NCBI GenBank assembly: GCA_964623635.1
Contig: CAZUUA010000002.1
Span: 1 to 64,000, forward strand
Reading direction: 5' to 3'
Length of the DNA stretch: 64,000 bases
Source: UMGS1696 sp964623635
GTDB taxonomy: Bacteria; Bacillota; Clostridia; Oscillospirales; CAG-272
Shown piece by piece: positions 24,940 through 32,306 of the stretch; within the stretch, counting starts at the first letter, position 1; every line of letters starts with the position of its first letter. The notes beneath the pieces were generated by a model that was not told where the DNA came from, made no database searches, and saw only the letters and a list, made by a program, of their open reading frames with translations. The translations under genes were made by a program, and so were the position numbers.

Positions 24940-25798
24940 AAAATGGCTGCATCTGCTTTTTCCGCCGCTGTGGCTGCTTCTGCTGCTCACACCCATCGCC
25001 GCCGCTTCTCTGGTGTACAGCCTGCTATGCCTGCCGGAGACAGACTGGAGACGCATCGGTGCCTACGTGCTGTCGTTCTATACCTTGACTGTTTGGTGCG
25101 TCCGGGTACCAAGGCTGGTTCGAGGGTACCAAAGACTGCGGCAGGACAACCGACTGCTTCGGCGCTGGCGAGAGGATCTCCATCTGCGCACCCGGATCAC
25201 GCTCTTTGGCAACGTGCTCTGGAACACCGGTTATGCCACCTTACAATTGGGGCTTGGTATCGTTCACCATTCTGCATGGTTTTTCACCTTAGCGGTGTAC
25301 TACGGTTCTCTGGCGCTGATGCGGTTTTGTCTGGTGCGATACACCCTGTCCCACAGTCCCGGCGAAGACCTGCGGCGTGAGTGGCACCTGTACCGCATCT
25401 GTGGCTGGGTCTTCCTGCTACTGAATCTGGCGCTGTCCGGGATGCTGATGCTTCTGCTGACAGAGAACCGCATGGTGGAGCATCACCCGATCACCACCAT
25501 TGCCCAAGCCGCCTACACCTTCACCACCCTGACCATGGCCATCGTGCAGCGGATACGCACCCGGCGCTGGGGCAGTCCCGTGCTGTCTGCCGCCAAAGCT
25601 GTGTCCCTGACCGCCGCCTCTGTGTCCATGCTGAACTTGGAAGCCACCATGCTTGCGACCTTTGGCGGTGCCGAAATGACCGTTCACACCATGCGACTGT
25701 TTCTGTCCCTGAGCGGTGGTGCGGTGTGCATCGGTGTGGTGGTCATGGCGGTGCTTATGCTCGTGAAATCGAAGCATCAACTGCATAAATATAGATGA
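24932..25798 (+). CDS. Polytopic membrane protein linked to the two-component system
   Basis: About 288 residues with some six or seven hydrophobic helices (for example WLLLLLTPIAAASLVYSLL, WVFLLLNLALSGMLMLLL, AVCIGVVVMAVLMLV) and Arg-rich cytoplasmic loops. Two ATGs in tandem (24929, 24932) follow GGAGG; the second has better spacing. It overlaps the kinase end and the next gene's start region. No enzyme motif is recognised. The operon position suggests a signalling accessory or a regulated target. Confidence 0.8.
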   Translation: MGKKWLHLLFPPLWLLLLLTPIAAASLVYSLLCLPETDWRRIGAYVLSFYTLTVWCVRVPRLVRGYQRLRQDNRLLRRWREDLHLRTRITLFGNVLWNTGYATLQLGLGIVHHSAWFFTLAVYYGSLALMRFCLVRYTLSHSPGEDLRREWHLYRICGWVFLLLNLALSGMLMLLLTENRMVEHHPITTIAQAAYTFTTLTMAIVQRIRTRRWGSPVLSAAKAVSLTAASVSMLNLEATMLATFGGAEMTVHTMRLFLSLSGGAVCIGVVVMAVLMLVKSKHQLHKYR

Positions 25799-25809
25799 GG
25801 ATAAAAAAC

Positions 25810-26217
25810 ATGAAAAACGAAAAAACAGACAAAGATACCTTTCGCATGACCTACTCTGCCCGGCAGCAGGAAGAGATCAAGGCGATCCGGCAAAAATATA
25901 TGCCCGAAGAACAACCGGCGCAGACCAATATCGAACGGGTGCGAGCACTGGACGCCGGGGTAGACAAAAAGGCCACCACCTGGGCACTGACCATCGGCAT
26001 CCTTGGCACCCTGCTTATGGGACTGGGAATGAGTATGCTCATGTCCGAGTTTGGCACGCTCTTTGGCACACTGGCCACTCCGTTTGGCATCGGCATCGGT
26101 GTGGTGGGCATCGTAGCGCTGACCTGTGCCTATCCGGTGTACCTGCACATCGGCAAACGGGAACGGGAAAAGATCGCACCGGAGATCCTGCGCCTGACCG
26201 ATACGATCTTGAAATAA
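25810..26217 (+). CDS. Small two-TM membrane protein, paralogue of the 588-947 product
   Basis: 135 residues: an acidic-basic N-terminal helix (ARQQEEIKAIRQKYMPEE), a conserved RVRALDAGV, two TM helices (about 55-77 and 85-108), and a charged tail. The first helix matches the protein at 588-947. The ATG at 25810 follows GAGG with nine bases; an earlier ATG at 25795 overlaps the upstream stop and lacks spacing. Last gene of the two-component operon, followed by a terminator. Confidence 0.82.
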   Translation: MKNEKTDKDTFRMTYSARQQEEIKAIRQKYMPEEQPAQTNIERVRALDAGVDKKATTWALTIGILGTLLMGLGMSMLMSEFGTLFGTLATPFGIGIGVVGIVALTCAYPVYLHIGKREREKIAPEILRLTDTILK

Positions 26218-26228
26218 ACACAGAAACC

Positions 26229-26266
26229 AAAAAAGGACCGCATCCAATCGATACGATCCTTTTTCT
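26229..26266 (+). terminator. Terminator of the two-component operon
   Basis: AAAAAGGACCG pairs with CGATCCTTTTT (one mismatch) around a loop of about 13 bases, followed by T residues. Confidence 0.85.
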
Positions 26267-26333
26267 TTGGCTCCATTTATGTAGATTTTTGGAATATCTT
26301 TACGATAGTTTGTTTGTGAAAGACGAAACTTAG

Positions 26334-26404
26334 GGTGCCACCGCACAATTCTGATGATGCAGATGTGCCATCAAGGCGTTAGCCGTGAATTGTGCGGTGG
26401 TGCC
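26334..26404. mobile_element. MITE-like element, family B, 71-bp deletion form
   Basis: Ends GGTGCCACCGCACAATTC and GAATTGTGCGGTGGTGCC are inverted repeats, with TTAG on the right and its counterpart on the left as a possible target duplication. The left half equals the reverse complement of the right end of the 172-bp copy, and the right half the reverse complement of its left end, so only the middle is missing. It lies six bases past the stop of the CBM9-like gene. Confidence 0.88.
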
Positions 26405-26409
26405 TTAGC

Positions 26410-27285
26410 TTAGCGAACGGCAAACTTCTTAACGCCCAGAGCGCACAGAGCCATAGCAGCAAACAGAGCAGCTACAGTGTAGTCGCCGGTAGCAGGAGCG
26501 GTAGCCTGTTCAGCAGTTGCAGCAGCGGCGGCTTCGGCGGCAGCAGCTTCGGCAGCAGCAGCTTCAGCGGCAGCCTGTTCAGCAGCGATCAGCTCAGCCA
26601 CAGTGGTGTCGGACAGCTCGCACTGACCATATACGGAGGAGTCACCGGAAGCCTTATCGGCAAAGTCAGACCAACCCAGACATACGTTACGGTCGCCCTT
26701 GCCTTCAGCGTCGTCGTTGTACTGGAAGTCGATACCGATGTAGTTGCCGCCGGAAACAGCGGAGATATCAAATTCCACTTCGTAGATCAGGGTGTCGCCA
26801 TTCCGGGAGAAGCCGGCTTCGTTGTCGTGACCGTTGGTAGCACCGTCAGCGAACCATCTCTGCTGGGTTCTGGGAGCGGATGCATCTACGGCCTCGTTGT
26901 CCATCTGGATGAACAGCTCAACGGAGTCACGCAGCCAGTCGCTGTCGCCAACCATGCTGACAGTCTTGTCTTCTACAACGTACAGCACATACAGGGTGGA
27001 GTCGCCGTCCCACAGAACCTTACAGGTCAGGGTAGCGTAGTCTTCACCGGCAACCTTGCTGGCATCGCCGAACCAGCTGGATGCGTTTTCTTTCACAACG
27101 TCAACGGGGATCTCGGGAGCATATGCCCAAGCGTCGTCGATCTGACCGTCTACGTTGATGTCGGCCACATATGCGGTGCAGGTCTTTTTGCCGTCTACAG
27201 CAGGAGCAGCGGAAATGGCAGTGGCCATAGCTGTTACCGTCATCAGAGCAGCCATGCCCAGAGCAAGGATCTTTGTCTTTTTCAT
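26410..27285 (-). CDS. Secreted CBM9-like protein with C-terminal wall-anchor signal
   Basis: 291 residues. A signal peptide (about 1-27, MKKTKILALGMAALMTVTA) precedes a domain like family 9 carbohydrate-binding or sugar-binding DOMON-type modules (VDGQIDDAWAYAPEI, DSVELFIQMDNE, YEVEFDISAV). A linker of repeated Ala and Glu (about 230-255) is followed by APATGD, a hydrophobic helix and a basic tail (KKFAVR). That tail resembles sortase signals of the PxTGD type. A cell-surface glycan-binding role is inferred. The ATG at 27285 is chosen because it begins the signal peptide. Confidence 0.8.
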   Translation of the reverse strand: MKKTKILALGMAALMTVTAMATAISAAPAVDGKKTCTAYVADINVDGQIDDAWAYAPEIPVDVVKENASSWFGDASKVAGEDYATLTCKVLWDGDSTLYVLYVVEDKTVSMVGDSDWLRDSVELFIQMDNEAVDASAPRTQQRWFADGATNGHDNEAGFSRNGDTLIYEVEFDISAVSGGNYIGIDFQYNDDAEGKGDRNVCLGWSDFADKASGDSSVYGQCELSDTTVAELIAAEQAAAEAAAAEAAAAEAAAAATAEQATAPATGDYTVAALFAAMALCALGVKKFAVR

Positions 27286-27451
27286 GGTAATTCTCCTTGT
27301 GAAAAAATAAAAAATCATACATGGAGTCGATCCTTATTGTAGCAGATTGCCGCCTTTCGAATGTTAACAAAAAGTATACAGAAAGTAAAATTTTATGCAT
27401 CCTGTCGCTTTGGAGAACAGAAAAATCGATTTGGAATTTCGGCACGGCGTC

Positions 27452-27480
27452 TTGTAATTCGGCGTAGGATATGGTATACT
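27452..27480 (+). promoter_or_regulatory. Sigma-A type promoter for rimM-trmD
   Basis: TTGTAA (27452-27457), 17-bp spacer, TATACT (27475-27480), 64 bases before the rimM ATG. Confidence 0.75.
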
Positions 27481-27544
27481 ATATCCAATGTAGTCATGTG
27501 CGATACGTGCAGGATATTTGTAGAAGAAACAGGAGCAAAGCAAT

Positions 27545-28069
27545 ATGCCAAAGGAACAATATTTAGAGTGTGGTAAGATCGTGGGGACCCATGGTGTACG
27601 GGGTATGGTGCGGCTGGAATGCTATGCCGATTCGCCAAGGACCCTGGCCGGACTGCGGCGGCTGTATTATAAGGACAAGACCGGTGCCTATGTGGAATGG
27701 AAGGTCACCCGTGCGTCGGTGCAGAAGACCATGGTGCTGGCGGCGCTGGAAGGCATCGACGATCTGGACAAGGCCATTCCCCTGAAGGGTACCACCGTGT
27801 ACGCCGACCGAGCCGATTTTCGCCTGCGCAAGGGAGACGTGTTCATTGCAGACATTTTGGGTCTGCCTGTGCTGGATGCAGAGACCGGCGAGACCTACGG
27901 TACCTTGGACGAGGTGATCACCTCCGGTGTACAGGATCTGTACGTGGTCAAGGAAGCGGACGGCAAGACCTTCATGATCCCCTGCGTGCCGGCGTTCATT
28001 CGACGGATCGAGACCGAGGGTGACGAAGCCGCCGTATATGTGAAGCTGATCGAGGGGATGCGGGAATGA
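27545..28069 (+). CDS. rimM: 16S rRNA processing factor RimM
   Basis: 174 residues. RimM helps assemble the head of the 30S subunit. The N-terminal barrel has CGKIVGTHGVRGMVRLECY, the second barrel DILGLPVLDAETGETYGTL, then FMIPCVPAFIRRI. It overlaps trmD by four bases; the rimM-trmD pairing is conserved in bacteria, although rpsP, ffh and rplS are not next to it here. Confidence 0.93.
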   Translation: MPKEQYLECGKIVGTHGVRGMVRLECYADSPRTLAGLRRLYYKDKTGAYVEWKVTRASVQKTMVLAALEGIDDLDKAIPLKGTTVYADRADFRLRKGDVFIADILGLPVLDAETGETYGTLDEVITSGVQDLYVVKEADGKTFMIPCVPAFIRRIETEGDEAAVYVKLIEGMRE

Positions 28070-28836
28070 TGCGATTCGATATTATGACGCTGTTCCCGGA
28101 ATTTGTGGACGGCATTTTGTCCGAGAGCATCATCGGCCGTGCCCGTGCCAAAGGAATATTGGACATTCGAACCTGGCAGATTCGAGACTATTCCAGAGAC
28201 AAGCACCGGCGTGTGGACGATACACCCTACGGCGGCGGTCGTGGTATGCTCATGGCGGCACCCCCCATCTATCGTTGCTACGAAGCCGTGCTGGCCGACC
28301 AAGGGACACCGGCGGAACGTGTAGCCCCCGACCCGGCGCTGGATCTGGTGCCCGATACCGAGATCGACGAACGACCGGCACCGGCAAAACCGGATGGCAC
28401 CTATGTGGTGTATATGTCCCCACGAGGCACGGTGCTGAACGAGAACGTAGCCAAGCGGCTGGCACAGTACGACCGGCTCATCATCCTCTGCGGCCATTAC
28501 GAAGGCGTGGACGAGCGGATCCTGGAAGAGATCGTGGACGAGGAGATCTCCATCGGCGACTATGTGCTGACCGGTGGGGAAGTGCCGGCCTGCATTTTGA
28601 CCGACTGCGTGGGACGACTGGTGGACGGTGTGCTTGCCATGCCGGAATGCTACGAAAACGAAAGTTTCTCCGATGATCTGTTGGAATATCCCCAATATAC
28701 CAGACCGGTATCCTTCCGTGGAAGAAAGGTTCCGGACGTGCTCCAATCCGGGCACCACGCCAACATCGAAGCCTGGCGTCACGAAAAGTCTCTGGAGCTG
28801 ACCAAAGCAAGACGACCGGATCTACTGGAGAAGTGA
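28066..28836 (+). CDS. trmD: tRNA (guanine-N1)-methyltransferase TrmD
   Basis: 256 residues of the SPOUT class. TrmD makes m1G37 in tRNAs and prevents frameshifting. Motifs are MTLFPEF at the N-terminus, DDTPYGGGRGMLM, LCGHYEGVDERI, EISIGDYVLTGGE and GHHANIEAWR. The ATG at 28066 overlaps the rimM stop; a second ATG follows directly. It ends base to base with the convergent amidase gene. Confidence 0.95.
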   Translation: MMRFDIMTLFPEFVDGILSESIIGRARAKGILDIRTWQIRDYSRDKHRRVDDTPYGGGRGMLMAAPPIYRCYEAVLADQGTPAERVAPDPALDLVPDTEIDERPAPAKPDGTYVVYMSPRGTVLNENVAKRLAQYDRLIILCGHYEGVDERILEEIVDEEISIGDYVLTGGEVPACILTDCVGRLVDGVLAMPECYENESFSDDLLEYPQYTRPVSFRGRKVPDVLQSGHHANIEAWRHEKSLELTKARRPDLLEK

Positions 28837-29400
28837 CTACAGCAGCCCCAAATAGGCAAGCAGTCCGTTGGCGATCCCATAGGCGAACAGTTCCGGCTCC
28901 GCTGCCATCCGCTCTGCCTCATAAGGATTGGTGATGAACCCCAGCTCCAATAGCACCGCCGGCATTTGGGTGCGCCGCAGTACATACAGCGTAGGCCGTG
29001 CCAATACCCCACGATCGGGCAGACCGGTGACCCCCTGCAGTGCGGTGAGAATGTTCTCTGCCAGGTCCGCCGCCGTGGTGTCCAACCGAAAGACATACGC
29101 CTCCGAACCGGCCGCCGTGGGAGAAGCCGATGCATTGGTGTGCAGACTGATATAATAATCGGCACCCCAACTGTTGGCATCGTTCACTCTTGCGGCCAAA
29201 GACGTGGCGGTGGAGCTGCCCAGCTGGGTATCCGGATAGGGTCGGGACAGCCGCACCGAAAAGCCGTCCCCACGCAAAAGCTCTGCCAGCCGCTGGCCGA
29301 TCTCGTAGACGATGTCCTGCTCCCGGTAGCCGTTGCCCTCAGCCCCTGCATTGGGATTGACGGGATTGTGCCCTTGGTCGATGTAGATCTTTTCCGGCAT
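28837..29400 (-). CDS. N-acetylmuramoyl-L-alanine amidase (Amidase_3 family)
   Basis: 187 residues, a single catalytic domain. The zinc ligands are visible: IDQGHNP (His), YREQDIVYEIG (Glu), SLHTNAS (His) and catalytic Glu in LLELGFITN. It cleaves the MurNAc-L-Ala bond of peptidoglycan. No signal peptide and no binding repeats are seen, as in CwlD-type enzymes that act in spore cortex formation, but that identity is not certain. GGAGG lies before the ATG. Confidence 0.88.
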   Translation of the reverse strand: MPEKIYIDQGHNPVNPNAGAEGNGYREQDIVYEIGQRLAELLRGDGFSVRLSRPYPDTQLGSSTATSLAARVNDANSWGADYYISLHTNASASPTAAGSEAYVFRLDTTAADLAENILTALQGVTGLPDRGVLARPTLYVLRRTQMPAVLLELGFITNPYEAERMAAEPELFAYGIANGLLAYLGLL

Positions 29401-29497
29401 ACATACCTCCGCTATATAGTTTTGTGTGTGGTTTATTACGAATCATAAAAACCCAAAGAACAGTGCCTGTACAGCATATGCAGGACGAGAGAAAAAG

Positions 29498-30226
29498 ATG
29501 AAAGAAATGCAAAAGGTCCTCAGCAGACTCCGGCAGGCTGTGGATCACTACGAAATGATACGAGCCGGAGACAAGGTGGCGGTGGGTCTGTCCGGCGGCA
29601 AGGACTCCGTGGCACTGCTGGTCTCTCTGGCGAACCTGGCAAAGTTTTACCCGATCCCCTTTACCGTGTGCGCCGTTTCTGTCATGCCCGGCTTTCCGGC
29701 GCAGAAAAGGGAAGACTACGACCCCTTCCGCCGACTGTGCGATTCTATGAATGTAGAATACAAACTGGTGGAGACCCAGATCGCCCAGATCGTGTTCACG
29801 GAGCGAAAGGAAAGCGCACCCTGCTCTCTGTGTGCCAAAATGCGCCGGGGAGCCTTGGTGGGAGCCTGTGGTGAGCTGGGAGCCACATCGCTGGCGCTGG
29901 GACATCACCGGGACGACGTGGTGGAGACCTTCATGATGAATCTGATGCAGACCGGGAAGATCGCCTGCTTCATGCCTGTGACCACCTACGAAGACACCGA
30001 CCTGCGTGTGATCCGACCGCTGATCTACACCGAAGAAAACGACCTGCGTCGCCTGACAGCCGCCATGGAGCTGCCTATCTACAAGAATCCATGTCCCGTG
30101 GACGGTGGGACCGAACGAGCCGCCATGGGGGAATATCTGCGCAGCTACGGGCACGAAAGACGGGATCTGTACCGCCGGATATTGGGTGCGCTGGAACGAA
30201 ACGGAAACGACGGCTGGCACCTGTAG
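29498..30226 (+). CDS. TtcA-like tRNA thiolation ATPase (PP-loop)
   Basis: 242 residues. The PP-loop GLSGGKDSVALL (about 28-39) binds ATP; CSLCAKMRRGAL and a later KNPCPVDG provide Cys residues for an iron-sulfur site; LGHHRDDVVETFMMN is the HDD motif. Relatives thiolate C32 or act on other tRNA positions. The ATG at 29498 is taken since the family fold starts close to it, after GAGAG. It runs divergently from the amidase. Confidence 0.85.
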   Translation: MKEMQKVLSRLRQAVDHYEMIRAGDKVAVGLSGGKDSVALLVSLANLAKFYPIPFTVCAVSVMPGFPAQKREDYDPFRRLCDSMNVEYKLVETQIAQIVFTERKESAPCSLCAKMRRGALVGACGELGATSLALGHHRDDVVETFMMNLMQTGKIACFMPVTTYEDTDLRVIRPLIYTEENDLRRLTAAMELPIYKNPCPVDGGTERAAMGEYLRSYGHERRDLYRRILGALERNGNDGWHL

Positions 30227-30252
30227 CCTCACATAAAATAGGAAGAAAAAGA

Positions 30253-30294
30253 TTTCGAAAACTTTCGGGAATGTTTCGAAAACTTTCGGGAACT
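30253..30294 (+). repeat. Two 21-bp tandem repeats, operator-like
   Basis: TTTCGAAAACTTTCGGGAA appears at 30253 and 30274 with a 21-base period, that is, two helix turns. Each begins with the palindrome TTTCGAAA. They lie between the TtcA-like gene and the first permease, the position for an operator, but no clear promoter hexamers were found nearby. Confidence 0.8.
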
Positions 30295-30350
30295 TTCCCC
30301 GTGTTCCTGTCGTCATAAGGCGCAAAACCAAACGATTGCGAAGTTGTAAC

Positions 30351-31304
30351 ATGAAACAAAAAAAGAACATATCTTCTGCGGAGCAGGACGCTCCAAGCAC
30401 CGTCCCAACAAGCCCCAAACGAAAACGCCGCCGGTTCTGGAACCGAGAACGGCAGGAGCGTGTCTTCACCATGCCCTTCATGCTGCTGAGCATCCTTGGC
30501 GTGCTGACCTTCTACATACTCCCGTTTGTGGTGGTGATCTATTATTCTCTTATCAACAACAATACCGAAGCAAGCTTTGCCGGACTGCAGAACTTCATCG
30601 ATCTGTTCCAGAACAACGCCTTCAAGCTGGCGCTGAAAAACACCGGCATCTTTTCCTTGACCGCCGTGCCCTTTGCGGTGCTGCTGTCCCTGGGACTGGC
30701 GGTGCTGCTGGAGCAAAAGCTGCCGGGCAAAAGCGTGTTCCGTACCATATTTCTCTCACCCATGATCGTGCCGGCCGCTTCCATCATCCTGATCTGGCAG
30801 GTACTGTTCGACTACAACGGCGTGCTCAACGACATCACGGCCCTGTTCGGCATCGCTCCCATCGAATGGATGAAGTCGGAGCAGGGGTACATCGTGGTGG
30901 TGCTGCTGTTTCTGTGGAAGAACATCGGTTACAATATGATCATGTTCATGTCCGCTCTGGCCGCCGTACCCAGAGATATCCAAGAGGTCGCCATGCTGGA
31001 CGGCTGTGGACCGGTCAAGCGGTTTTTCCTGATCAAGCTGCGGTACCTGGCATCCACCATTTCCTACGTGACCATCATGTCCCTGATCAATTCCTTCAAG
31101 GTGTTCCGAGAGGTGTACCTGCTCACCGGGGATTATCCGTACGACTCCATGTATATGCTACAGCATTTCATGAACAATACATTCCGTGGATTTAATTATC
31201 AAAAGCTGTCCAGTGCCGCCGTGGTGCTGTCGCTGATCATGGTCGTCATCATAGCGATCCTGCTGTGGGCTGACGACAGGCTTGGGAGGGATATCGAAGA
31301 ATGA
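30351..31304 (+). CDS. Sugar-type ABC transporter permease (MalF/UgpA-like)
   Basis: 317 residues. A basic cytoplasmic N-terminus is followed by six TM helices and the ATPase-contact loop EVAMLDGCGPVKRFFLIKL (EAA motif). Such permeases pair with a second permease, a binding lipoprotein and an ATPase to import oligosaccharides. The ATG at 30351 has only a weak GAAG upstream. The stop overlaps the next permease by four bases. No ATPase gene is in the cluster. Confidence 0.92.
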   Translation: MKQKKNISSAEQDAPSTVPTSPKRKRRRFWNRERQERVFTMPFMLLSILGVLTFYILPFVVVIYYSLINNNTEASFAGLQNFIDLFQNNAFKLALKNTGIFSLTAVPFAVLLSLGLAVLLEQKLPGKSVFRTIFLSPMIVPAASIILIWQVLFDYNGVLNDITALFGIAPIEWMKSEQGYIVVVLLFLWKNIGYNMIMFMSALAAVPRDIQEVAMLDGCGPVKRFFLIKLRYLASTISYVTIMSLINSFKVFREVYLLTGDYPYDSMYMLQHFMNNTFRGFNYQKLSSAAVVLSLIMVVIIAILLWADDRLGRDIEE

Positions 31305-32257
31305 CAGACGCAAAACTGAATATCCCCACGCAGGCAATATCGAAGCCGAAAAGGAAAAAGCGGATCACCTTCCGCCGGGTGCTGTTTCTCATCTGCGCCA
31401 TGGCGGTGCTGCTGTTGTTCGCCTACCTGTTCCTGTTTCCCACCGTGTTCACCGTGACCAATTCCTTTATGTCCACCACGGAGATCAGCGCCAACTACGG
31501 CAAGATCTTTTCCGGACTGGGTGCGGCCGGAGACGGTGGTCGAGTGTACATCGGCGAACGGGTGAACCTGCAGCTGATCCCGGACAAAGTCAGCTTCAGC
31601 CAGTACAGCACGGTGCTACTGAAAAGCCCGGAATACCTGCTGAAATTCTGGAACTCCGTGTTCTACGTGCTGCCCATCGTGATCTTCCAGCTGGTGGTGG
31701 CATCCGGCGTGTCCTATGCCTTTGCCAGAGTGGAGACGAAATTTCGTTCCATCGTATTTTTTGTATATATTATATTGATGCTCATGCCCTATCAGGTGAC
31801 GCTGGTGCCCAACTACATTGTGGACAGCACGCTGGGCATCCTGAACACCCGCTGGGCCATCATCCTACCGGGGATCTTCTCACCGTTTTCCGTGTTCATC
31901 CTGACCAAATATATGCGCCGGATCCCCAAAGCCATGGTGGAAGCGGCACAGCTGGACGGCTGCGGTGAGTGGCAGATCTTCACGAAAATATTTATGCCCC
32001 TGTGCCGAGCGACGCTGTATTCGGTGGCGATTTTGGTGTTCATCGACTACTGGAACATGGTGGAGCAGCCGCTGATCCTCTTGAACGATGCGGAGATGTA
32101 TCCCCTGTCCGTGTTCCTGTCCAAGATCAACCAAGGGGACACCGGCATAGCCCTTGCCATAGCGGTGATCTATATGGTGCCGCCGGTGCTGCTGTTTTTG
32201 TACAGCGAAGACTACCTGATCGACGGGATCTCCTATTCCGCATCGGTCAAAGGATAA
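31301..32257 (+). CDS. Sugar-type ABC transporter permease (MalG/UgpE-like)
   Basis: 318 residues, six TM helices. EAA motif VEAAQLDGCGEWQIFTKI. The first outside loop, about residues 45-115, is longer than usual (FMSTTEISANYGKIFSGLG and on). It pairs with the preceding permease, with ATGA overlap. A 49-base gap leads to the HlyD-like gene, so co-transcription is likely. Confidence 0.92.
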   Translation: MTDAKLNIPTQAISKPKRKKRITFRRVLFLICAMAVLLLFAYLFLFPTVFTVTNSFMSTTEISANYGKIFSGLGAAGDGGRVYIGERVNLQLIPDKVSFSQYSTVLLKSPEYLLKFWNSVFYVLPIVIFQLVVASGVSYAFARVETKFRSIVFFVYIILMLMPYQVTLVPNYIVDSTLGILNTRWAIILPGIFSPFSVFILTKYMRRIPKAMVEAAQLDGCGEWQIFTKIFMPLCRATLYSVAILVFIDYWNMVEQPLILLNDAEMYPLSVFLSKINQGDTGIALAIAVIYMVPPVLLFLYSEDYLIDGISYSASVKG

Positions 32258-32306
32258 AGCATAACAAAACGATAGAATAGCCAAATAACGGAGGTCAATA
32301 CATAGC

